Assembly: GCA_029817715.1 (NCBI GenBank)
Contig: JARUPY010000465.1
Span: forward strand, 2,542,001-2,606,000
Source: Melastoma dodecandrum
Lineage: Eukaryota; Streptophyta; Magnoliopsida; Myrtales; Melastomataceae
DNA: 64,000 nucleotides
Reading direction: 5' to 3'
Made by a program: the position numbers and the translations under genes. Within the stretch, counting starts at the first letter, position 1. Each line of letters starts with the position of its first letter. This document shows positions 1 to 10,000 of this stretch, in pieces. The notes under the pieces are model-generated. The model saw only the letters and a list, made by a program, of their open reading frames with translations, was not told the origin of the DNA and did not search any database.

Positions 1-3000
1 AACGTCCCGCATAAGCCATTGATGGATCTCCCCTGTAAGGCCCCATACCGCCTCCACCGCCATATCCTCCGTATCCACCATATTCACCTGTCCCATATCC
101 ACCATATCCACCAGCTCTTCCACCATAGGCTCCACCAGACCTGTATCCTCCATAACCCCCACCTCCACCACCTCCATATCCGCCATACGAATCTCGGAAG
201 CCACCGCCATAAGAATTTCTTGAGTCTGAATATCGTTTCGATGGAGCAGGTGGAGGATTTGGTCTCTTTGGCTCAGCCTTCTTAATCTCAACCTGATAGA
301 ATCAAGATTCAACAGATGAGGAAGGTTTAGCAAAGCAACATTGAAAAAATATTCATGGAAACCATAGCGGTTTTTCAGAACAGATGTGAAGCATTGAACC
401 TTTGCATGATAAGATATTTGTAAACATATTAACCCTTGCAAATCATGATCATGTATCAAGCACAAATCACGTGCCAAAGATCATAAGAACCTAAAAGTTA
501 ACTTATACCAACACGGATGCAGATTGACAGCAGTCAATTTGATGTAGGAGCATATTATTATTTTTAGATTTTATACTATTAGGGTTATTTTAAAAATATC
601 ACATTAAATTTCTTTTTTAGTATAAATAAGGCCTTAGGTTTTCTAAGGAGGACAGTTGTTATTTTTACCCTATTATCTGATTTTAAGAATTTCTTGAGGT
701 TTTCTTGCAAACCCTAGAATTTTCTATCGTTCCCATCATCCTATTCGTTTTCTCCTAGGTTTTCTTTGATTTCTCCTATTTTTCGCTACGCTACTCCATC
801 AATTGGTATCAGAGCCTGAGTTCTACCTTAGAGTTAGAGTATAGGATTTTACGATGGCTAATCATGGTAAAGGTCGTGAGAGGGGGATTCGACATTAACA
901 GACGGAAATTGCTGAGATGCGAAGTATGCTTGAAGATCTATCGCAAGCAGTCCAAGAGTTGCTACTGTTGCGACAGGAATGCGTACGAGCCCAAATGGAG
1001 ATTCCGGAAGGCAACCACAACCCCTTAGACATACCGAAAGGTAGTACTAAAGATGAATTTGATGCAATCGAAATCAATCTTTTCTGTGAAGCCAGACCTG
1101 TAAACAATACATGAGGAGGTGGATTAGAAAAGAGATATGCCCATTATCTCAACGGTGGTGGGATCGAAATTGGAGTTGCAGACCTTGGTGAGAAGATGCT
1201 CGCTGATGAATATCGAGTCTGGAAGGCAGAGGAAGAGTTTGGTGAAGAAATAATGCCTATTTATGATGAATATCATGATGAGGAAGAGGATATCGATGTG
1301 TATTCGATCGAAGGAGTCGGTCGTCGTTGGGGGTCATGTCGATTGCTCAGGTGGAAATTGAAGATTGGCATAGCATAAGATGATCAACACTCATGAAAAT
1401 GAAGGTTCACATATTGTTATTTTCAGATATGCAGTTGAGACTTATCTCAACCCTTATGAACAGAGTAAGATGCACACATTCCATTTTCTGAGGAAAGACA
1501 TCAAAATGTTGGTTAGAATTGGGGAAAAAATTAGACGATCTCTTGGCGACAACGAATTCGTGGACGAGTAAAGGAAGACATGAAAACTATACAAGAATTG
1601 CTAAGCCACCAGATTGGGGATTATTTATTTTCCAACTCGGGGAGATCGATGTAGGAATTGCGTGTTGTAAGGGCATACGGGCATGTGGCAGTCGCGCCCT
1701 GACCTTTCCTGGAAGCGAAGTTAAGAAGATGAAAGTCCCGAGTATAAAGTATCAGACATTTTGCAGGTAAAGTTACGAGTTTGTAAAATCAATACAATAT
1801 TGTGGTGTATGCACTGTGCAAGAGAATTTGGCACCATTCAGATGGTGGAGGCTGGGTGTGTTGTGATGATTGTGATGTTTGGGTGCATGTCGAATGTGCA
1901 GGCTTCTTCGATTGACTTCTGGAGGATTTGGAGAATACTGACTTTTATTGTCCTGATTGCCATAATGATGTTATCGTCTCTATGGATGTGAGTATATTAG
2001 AGAATAAGAGAATTGACTGTGAGGAACATCTTCGGGAGATTTGTGAGGAGAATGATCAATCGAAAGTAACAGATGAAGAAATGCTGGATAAGATGTCTGC
2101 AGAAGAAGAGATCAAAGAGTGAAGGAAGATGTCAGATTGGATAAAGACTCGTTAATAGCCAACATGGAATATGAGAAGAAATTGCCCATCGAGAAGCTAG
2201 ATAACGAGAGAAGTGAGACGCTTCGAAAGTATGAATTCTGAAAAAGGGAGCTTGAAACCAAAATGCAAAATAAAATGGAGAGATAAAACAGTTTGCTTGA
2301 AAAGATTAAAGCATTTGATAAGGAAGAAGGGAGAGAACTGCGTAACATTGATTTCCTAAGAGAGGTTGCTAGAAAAGATATGGAAGAGCTGAAACAAGAA
2401 AGCCTGGTCACGTTCGCTCTCTCTTATGGAGGCCGGTCTTGCCCCGTTGTCTGAATATACATTGCGTCCAAGGTTGAGGACAAGCTAAAATCCTTGAAGA
2501 GGGATATCCTTTGGGCATCATTAGGGATATCAAAGGTGAACCAACTGATGAGACTGAAGATGCTCAATTGGTACCTCCTAGACTTCGTCGAGGACATGGG
2601 ATCACTTCTTAATTGCGTATGTCTGCGGTTGTCGGATGAGATACAACTCAATCAAGTATTTAATGTCTTAGGCTTATATGAATTTGTGGGAGCTGATGAA
2701 GGTTATGCTGTCAAAGATCAGTTCAAAGAGCTTTCAAAGGTCACAAAGGATGTTATTGAAAATGTTCTAGATATAAATGAGGCTAAGTCAAGGAGAAGAA
2801 ATCAATACAGGAAATTCTTGGTGAAATGGTTGGAAAAGCCAACGACGGAAAGTACCTGGATAGCTAAAGAAGAATTGAAGAACAATGACCCGAAATTAAT
2901 GTTGAAGTCATCGAAGTTTTCGCGCCAAAGTCGCGAAATTTTCCAACCCGAGGAGATTGACGTAGGAGCATATTATTATTTTTAGATTTTATAATATTAG

Positions 3001-5067
3001 GGTTATTTTAGGAATATCACATTAAATTTCTTTTTTAGTATAAATAAAGCATTGGGCTTTCTAAGGAGGACGATTGTTATTTTTACTCTATTATCTGATT
3101 CTAAAAATTTCTTAAAGTTTTCTTACAAACCCTAGAATTCTCTATCGTTCCCTTCATCCTATTCGTTTTCTCCTAGCTTTTCTGTAATTTCTCCTATTTT
3201 CGCTACGCTACTCCATCACAATTGAACGTCAACTTCATGTCTATGGATTTATGGATTTGCAAACAAGTATTAATCTATGTACACCGGTGAAATTACTCCT
3301 TTTATGAATTTATATTCACAAGTCCACGAAGTTGAAACAACCTAGTGCAACATCGATACAACGACCTTCCCTAATCAAGCATTGGCTGGTGGGCACTCTG
3401 CACATTGACGATAGCATATTGATGAAATTTGATTAATCGAAATAACTATGTCAAAGAGAAATTTCCACCCAAGACCCATATGATATCTAACCAGTTGCCA
3501 TTATTTAAACTAACCAAGAGATGACAAAGGAAATTATTGATCGCTAGTGCCCAGCACAACTGATACTATTCTATTGTCCTAAAGATTCGGTATAGCAGAG
3601 AACTGAATCAGATGCTCACCTGCGCTCCAGCCAGATCAATCCTGTTGCCCTTGTCTAAAAGATCATCCACCACTTGCTCAGATTCAAAAGTAATAAACCC
3701 AAATCCACGAGAACGATTGGTAGAGTGGTCTCTCATGATTTGATGTTCCTTGACCTCTCCAAACTGACTGAAAAATTCCTTGAACTCATCTGTTATAGAG
3801 AAAAGCAGTTTTAAGTCCGCATAGCACAATTGAATTTTGAACCTTATCAGTTCACCACTCATTAAGTAGTACCTTCTGTCACATTTGTGGGGATTCCACC
3901 CACAAAAATCTTCTTAGTCTTTAAGTCTTTGGAACCAGCAGCACCTTTGGGAATTGTCCTCTTAATCTCAACCTAGACACCACAATACAACCATATAACA
4001 AGGCCAAGTCAGCAACCATATTACTAAGTGGAAACCAAAACAACAACAATTAAGCCTCTATCCTAGAATATTGGGAGGACTATTTTTAAAAAGAACAACA
4101 AAGAATTCCATTAGCCTCAGCTTACTTGTTTTCCATTGATAATATGAGTCTCTTCAATAACTTTGTCAACAACAGAGGGATCGGCGTATGTCACAAAGCC
4201 AAAGCCACGAGGGTGCCCGGTCTTCCTGTCCTTCATTATGACAGAGTCCGTTATCTCCCCATACTGACCAAAGTACTTGACGAATTGAGCTGCAAAACAG
4301 TAAAAGCAAAAGGCCTGCCTTAAATAGCGCTCTTCACTTTACAAATAGAGCTGTAAAACAATAATTGTGATCCAAACAATAACTAACCAGTAGTCGTCTC
4401 TCTGGCTAAACCTCCTATAAATATCTTTCTGCAAATTACATTTACACTAGAGTAATCAAATCACCATTGAAACGTCTAATCCAACACATAACTACGTAAA
4501 ATAACCTAATTTACAAAGTCCGAAATCAACTAGAAAGTTCTTGTAGACCATACCTGCCCTGCATCAAAGTAAACCGCCACTATCTCTCTGGCGAGCTAAC
4601 CTAAGCTAAGGAAGAAACAGTTTTCTCCCCACTACATAAAACACTAAGCCATCACATCATACTTACGAATTCTATCAATAGCAGGTCGTGAAATCCAAAT
4701 GAGCAGAATTCAAAACCGAGACCCGCAGAACAACAAAATTACAAGAGAAACGATTTCCCTTCCTAGAAGATCGCATACCTAAAAATTAGGACACGTAGCA
4801 AAAAAACCCTAATTCGCACCCCCATCAAGAGTTATTCAAACTGAAAAAGGAGAGAATCGAAATGGGAAAGAACGAGAAGGGGACCGGGGGGATCGTGGAA
4901 AGGGGGATTTACCCAGGGCTAGCGCCGTCGCCGGAGAGGGGCTGGGACCTGTCGAAGTCGTCGAGGTGGTGGTGGTGGTGGTCGTTGACATTGTCGTCGT
5001 TGACGTAGTCGTGGTGGTTGTCGTCGGCGTCGTCGTGGGAGGGCTCTCCGTCGTGGACGCGGTCCAT
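1..5067 (-). CDS. two-RRM glycine-rich hnRNP-like RNA-binding protein (3' end outside window)
   Basis: This encodes a nuclear or nucleocytoplasmic RNA-binding protein with two RRMs and a glycine/tyrosine-rich tail, like the plant hnRNP A/B-type family (resembles Arabidopsis At5g40490). Inferred exons on the minus strand are 5067-4913, 4428-4388, 4289-4126, 3972-3873, 3789-3620 and 292-1 (continuing out of the window). All phases join. RRM1 has RNP2 KIFIGGL and RNP1 RGFGFVTY; RRM2 has KIFVGGI and RGFGFITF. The last exon encodes a PSKRYSDSRNSYGGG junction and then GYGG-type repeats. The start is taken at the ATG before DRVHDGEPS because an upstream in-frame extension lacks family resemblance. 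The N-terminus is rich in Asp and His. The intron between exons 5 and 6 is about 3.3 kb because an LTR element sits in it; without the element it would be about 0.65 kb. The family assignment is strong and the exact start is less certain. Confidence 0.9.
540..801 (+). repeat. 5' LTR
   Basis: A 262-bp left long terminal repeat, about 92% identical by eye to the right copy at 2958-3218. It contains a TATA-like stretch (agtataaataag near 620) that would place retroelement transcription start inside the LTR. Confidence 0.9.
804..816 (+). other. tRNA-Met primer-binding site
   Basis: TGGTATCAGAGCC begins two bases after the left LTR. It is the standard plant retrotransposon primer site, complementary to the 3' end of initiator methionine tRNA, and it fixes the element's orientation as plus. 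Confidence 0.9.
1770..1990 (+). pseudogene. captured PHD-finger fragment, trithorax-like (ATX3/4/5-type)
   Basis: Inside the LTR element the plus strand encodes QYCGVC, then after a one-base frameshift LCKRIWHHSDGGGWVCC, then DDCDVWVHVECAG, an in-frame stop, and LENTDFYCPDC. The spacing of Cys and His residues fits a PHD finger. The words IWHHSDGG, WVCC and VWVH..C match the PHD finger of plant trithorax-like histone methyltransferases of the ATX3/4/5 group as I remember it. At least one frameshift and one stop break it, so it is a transduplicated relic and not a working gene. No SET, PWWP or second PHD domain is visible nearby. The source gene is not in this window. Confidence 0.7.
2958..3218 (+). 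repeat. 3' LTR
   Basis: A 261-bp right long terminal repeat. A purine-rich tract (gaggaga, about 2950-2956) lies immediately upstream and the caatt target duplication immediately downstream. Confidence 0.9.
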
Positions 5068-5830
5068 TTTGACACCGACGGGCAGGTGGAGGTCGACGGC
5101 GGAAGGGATGTGGGATTTGTTGCAGAGGATTGTGGGGGGGGGGGGGGGTGATTTTAAAGCAGCCTCAGGACCCCAAAAACCCTTTCCTTTTTGGTCTCGG
5201 AAGTCCGACCGACCGACCAGTCCTTGATTTTGTTTTGCGTAACCACCTGATTTGCATAAAAAATCAAAATTACTTTTCAAGTGAAGAATAAATAAGGCTT
5301 TCAATTAAACAATAAATAAGAGTAAACTTCGTTTTAAAACAACACAATTTTTAATATTAATTTTAAGGTAATGTCACATGGAAACCCAAATTTTAAGGAT
5401 ATTATTATTTATTGACTCCTTAAGTATTGAAATGTTGATTCCCACACGTTCAGCCTAATATGCCAAGTCTTCCTCATGAGCTTTAGGAACTGGAATGTAA
5501 TTTCAACATGAATAATTCCCCATTACCCCGATCTTCTCAATTACCGTTTTTATATTGTTTATTAGAAGAAATTACTAAGAAATGAAACATTCTTGAAAGA
5601 GTAGTTAAAACAATAATTCCAATATATGAATTTTTATGTTCAAGTGTGTAAAAATTAAATCAGGGAATTTAAAATTTGAGTTTAGCTTTGTAAGAATCTT
5701 GGTGAAAAGACAAAAGCAGGGATAAAAGCCAAAGAGAAGAGGAAATAAAGAGGAAAAAGAAAACAAATATAAATCAACTAAGTATGGGGCAACACGAGTT
5801 TATTTGTTCACCAATTGAATCCATATATTA
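5068..5830. other. 5' flank of the RRM gene
   Basis: Upstream sequence of the minus-strand RRM gene. It holds a G homopolymer of about 15 bases near 5132-5148 and then AT-rich DNA. I see no gene here. The target duplication ccatatatta of the next element occupies 5821-5830. Confidence 0.6.
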
Positions 5831-6886
5831 GAGTTTTGTACGGAAATACGATTAGTTTTAAAAACAAGGCAAAATATACGTTTATGGCATTAACTTTAAG
5901 CCAACTTTCTGTTTCGTCATTAACTTAGTTTGTTATATAATTTTGTCATCAATTTTTATTTTTATTTTTATTTTGGCCAATCATGAATTTCTTTTAGTGA
6001 AAGCCAAATGCCTTAATATAGTCTGACCCGTGTCTTATAATAGTTGAGTTTCGACCTCTCATTCGTTCGTCACATAATCTACTTTATCCGTAGTAGTCAC
6101 CCCATAATAGAACATCATCCGAACTTCATCGATTTTTTATATTTTTTGACAACGTCAGCAACTATCGTTAACTTCTGCTTCCAATTCGCTTGATTTGTCC
6201 ATCAAAATTTTATAAAAAAAAATACAAATGAAAGGTTTCAATATTATTTCCTATTTTTTGAAATTTTTTTTTCTTTTTAGTTGATAAATGAAAATTGTCT
6301 ATTAAGGTCTGTTTGGCTTACGCACGAAAAATTCAAGATTGGCCAAAATCAAAATAAAAACAAAAGTTGAGGATAAAATTATATAACAAACTAAGTTAAT
6401 GACAAAACAGATAGTTGACTCAAACTTGAGGCTATAAATTGATATTTTGCCTAAAAAAAATTTGCGAAATACGGTCTCAGTTTCGTAAAATACGGTTTTA
6501 CCGTCGATGGGACGCGTTCTGAAAACGCACCCCTTGGATTACAAAGAGGGCGCGCTTCGAAAACGCGCTCTCCGTGTCCCCGAGGGGCGGGATTTGAAAA
6601 CCTGCCCCTCAGAAACCCGCCCCTCACTGGAAACCATTTCGTGTGGAAAAATGCTGGAAAATGCTAAGTATACGAGGGGCGCGGTTTCAAAATGCGCCCC
6701 TTGAAGAGGCCGTTCCCCCCACGGCCTCCCCTGTCCCTCCCGTCCCGAGACACGGAGGGCGTGTTTTCGAAGCGCGCCCTCTTTGTAATCCAACGCGCCC
6801 CATCGACGGAAAAACCGTATTTTACGAAACTGAGACCGTATTTCGCAAATTTTTTTTAAAACTAACCGTATTTCCGTACAAAACTC
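5831..6886. mobile_element. MULE-like foldback element A (carrying a nested element)
   Basis: The ends GAGTTTTGTACGG...CCGTACAAAACTC are perfect inverted repeats. An exact 10-bp duplication, ccatatatta, flanks them at 5821-5830 and 6887-6896. A 9-10-bp target duplication with very long terminal inverted repeats is the signature of Mutator-type transposons. The left arm is split at 5868-6451 by element B; without that, element A is about 472 bp and folds over nearly its whole length. The arms carry repeated quasi-palindromes based on GGGGCGCGTTTTGAAAACGC. There is no coding capacity. Confidence 0.85.
5868..6451. mobile_element. inverted-repeat MITE B nested in element A
   Basis: The ends are GGCAAAATATACGTTTATGG and the complement of GGCAAAATATCAATTTATAG, with inverted arms of about 110 bp around a loop at roughly 5990-6340. 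The flanking bases are caa and taa, which may be a worn 3-bp target duplication. It interrupts the left arm of element A, so it arrived later. No coding capacity is seen and I could not assign the superfamily. Confidence 0.75.
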
Positions 6887-7098
6887 CCATATATTATTAC
6901 AACACAACATGGTACCACTCAACACTACACACTCCAGATTGACCGCCCTGGATCGCCACTCGTGGAATATCATCGCCTCTATTTTACGCCTACAGCTGCC
7001 GTTAAAAGAAACCTCGACATTATGGACCACAACAACAAAGGGCTACAGTTTTGCCACGCCCGGTGGAGAAAGATACTACTACCCAACGGAAGGTGTTA

Positions 7099-10000
7099 TC
7101 AGTAGGTATTCTGTGGATTAAACCTCCTCCGTGCTCCCTCCCGCCTGTAATATGGGCTCTCGTCCACCGTCCTCCTGACGTATTCCACGAAAGCGGGGGG
7201 CGTTCTTGGAGACATCTCTTGGATTGTGCTGGAGCTGCTGCCATAATCAGGTACAGCAGCTGCAGATCTTATAGGAGTTGCTGGAGGAATAGATGACCGA
7301 GTTCCTTGCGGTCTCTTCAGTAGGAAGAAAGATATCCCCAGTATAACCAGTAAGAGTACAAAAGAGACGAGCATCCCCAGCCAATTAGCTGGTCGGGCGG
7401 AATACATCGGAAGTTTGCTTTCCTTGGCAATGTAGTGGACGTCCACTTCCATCCTCTGACCTGTAAGAACAAGTAATGGATGAGTGCTTCGCAGAACACG
7501 CTCTCCTGATGATGCAACCTCGTGAGATAAAATGTGAATGAGCGTCACCAGTAGCAGGGAGCGTGATGACAATCTTATCTGTAAAACTCTTAGCTGATAG
7601 CACCGCAACCTGAGGTCAAAAAGAAATTGTGTTACTGAATCTGGAAGACCAACAACAAATGTTCAGAGCTTTTGCCTGGGGAAAGACACCAGAGGTGGCA
7701 GGCACATGCCTCGTAGTCTGTGCGGCTCCATATGCTGTAACCTTCACGACTTATGGGAGCGATCCTCATAACATCCAATCCTTGCCAGTTAATCTCGACA
7801 TCTTGCAGATAAAGAACACGTCAGGAGGAGCACAAATCACAAACACATGCAAGAAATTTGTCAAGAGCTATTTATAAAATGTAAGTACTAGCAGTTTTGC
7901 GGTCAAGAAGATCACGTCACATGACGATTGGAAGTAGAACAACTGGACAGACAATATGCTCAGTGGCCAAGGCCATCGTTTGGGAGTACTGGGTCAGTTA
8001 TGTGATGTAATCATCAAACAATTTTAGACATTTTTAACATCTAACCAGGAGCACCAGCAATACATAGCATCGGTCTATGCGGGAAAAAAGAAGTGTAAGT
8101 AGTCACAGTCCAGATGACGTGCTTGCTAATCATTAACAGTGTTCATGCTCTCCACAAATCCGTCAACCCTAACAAAAGAAGAAAACGAATCTTGTTTAAT
8201 TTGGGTATGAAGAGGTGATGACGCACATTACCTGTGTTACCCACAAGAGTTAAGATAGTTTTGTTCAAATTGGGAGTCATATTTAACCGTTTATGGTCCT
8301 GCAGGATAGGGAAAAGAACAATCAGACCATCATTTACAGAAAAATGATTGAAATTCTTGGCCTCGTCTATATAAAAACTATGGAAAATATAATTGAAGTT
8401 CATAATTCATGGTGCTGCCGAGGATTCAATGCATAGTCTTATTAGTTCCATTTAGAAGCAAAACTGGAATTTTCCAACAGGAGGTCACAAAAAGTCCAGT
8501 AGGACCAAAATTTATTACCTTTCCCATGCCCAGAATGGAGAATCCTCCCACCAACATTGCTGAGGCAGATCCTGAAGCATTCTTTGCTTCCCTCATCGTG
8601 GCCTTGACCGAAATAGAAACGTCTGGCCTTATGTCCTTTGACCTTGGCATTGACAACACCAGATGCTCAGGCGAGTAAGGGAAGAAGAGACAATATGAGT
8701 CACCGGCCTCCATGTTCACCCATGGCTTTGCATACCTTCATTTTCCAGATCACACATTGATATCACCAATCTTAAGGTTTTTTATGCGATAGTAACACTC
8801 AACATAGATATTGAAAGAGGAACTAAGATGAGAAATGTAATAAACTATCAAAAGAATCGAGCAAAAGAAGATTATGTCGATATAATACCCAATAAAAGAA
8901 GGATCGACTGAACAGTCAAAAGGGATTTCTTTGCCATTCCTAAGAGCTTGAAGAGTGTCTCCATAAGGACTTCTGTAATCCAGAGAAGCAGAAACAATGT
9001 CTAGTAAGGTACCAAGAAGCATCACGTCTGATAAATACACCACCAAAAAGAATAATACCCAACGTAATTCAGTCAACATCAACACTGGCATCATGAATCA
9101 AGTTCAAAGATTATGAATTTTAAATGGTAAAAAAGTCATAATTTGTAAACTGTGTCAAAACTAGCAGATAAAACCAGGCATACCTAAATTTGACTGGGAA
9201 CTCATATCCTCTCAAAGGGAAAGGTTGATTACTAAGTGCCTCTCCAGGAGCATCCACAGAAACTAAATCGCCTCTCAAGACAGTCACTGAGGTTTGTAAT
9301 TTCACAGTTGGAGATTGGAATATCACTGCTCACAAGGAAAATACATGAGGGTGAATAAGTCAAACTACAGCCAACATAAAAGCCCTGGGTATGTTCTTCA
9401 AAGGAAATATTGAATTTTATTTTTCAATACCTAGAGTAGTGCCCTCGCCAATTGCCTCGGTTTTACCAGAGAACCGATCTACTGAAACGATACTTTCATT
9501 TACACTCATCCAATGGCCTGAAACTTGCTCCTCGAATCCTACCACGACATAAAAGTTATATGAACATCAATTTGTTGCCATTCCTTCCTTTGGACATCCG
9601 TTATTGGTAGCAGGATATTTATTATTTTCAACTTGGAATACCAAATGTCAAACATTCCTGAATGAAATTCTTAATGTGAAAGCAAATACAGTGGATTCCT
9701 TCAATAAACACAAGCAAATTTTATTCATTACGAGAGACAGCAATTTAACTCCTGACCAGAGCAAATCTAAGAATCATTTGGTAAAAACACGATCAAGTTA
9801 TTGAAAGCAATCAATAAATTGATCACTAACCTTGTAAACAAAAAATTACTAGACCTCCAACATGAATAACAGGATTTTGAGGAAATATGTAGCCACCAAC
9901 AGAAATCTGGGATGATGAGAAAATCAACAAGTCAGCCTAAAATTCAAAAATGATGATAGCATAATAGAAGTTGACTGATGACAATTGTTGATGTAAGTTA

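Larger units (their letters stand above)
540..3218 (+). mobile_element. non-autonomous LTR retrotransposon with captured host sequence
   Basis: A complete 2,679-bp element is inserted in an intron of the RRM gene, in the orientation opposite to the gene. Both LTRs begin TGA(T/C)GTAGGAG and end CCATCA. A 5-bp target duplication, caatt, flanks it at 535-539 and 3219-3223. A primer-binding site complementary to initiator tRNA-Met follows the left LTR, and a purine-rich tract precedes the right one. The interior has a broken gag-like start (ATG at 854, early stop). Near the 3' end is a chromodomain-like piece (YRKFLVKWLEKPTTESTW, about 2809-2862), which points to a Ty3/gypsy chromovirus origin. 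I see no reverse transcriptase, RNase H or integrase. A PHD-finger fragment lies in the middle, followed by coiled-coil-like sequence. The LTRs differ at about 21 sites plus one indel in about 261 bp, so the insertion is not recent. Confidence 0.9.

Noticed and set aside
19..285. 88-codon His-rich frame on the plus strand
   Set aside because: It is the antisense of the Gly/Tyr-rich tail of the RRM protein.
7459..7530. A frameshift near the NUP210 C-terminus
   Set aside because: A 58-bp-class intron (7461-7518) with good GT and AG ends restores the frame and yields the expected FISRGQRMEVDV junction.
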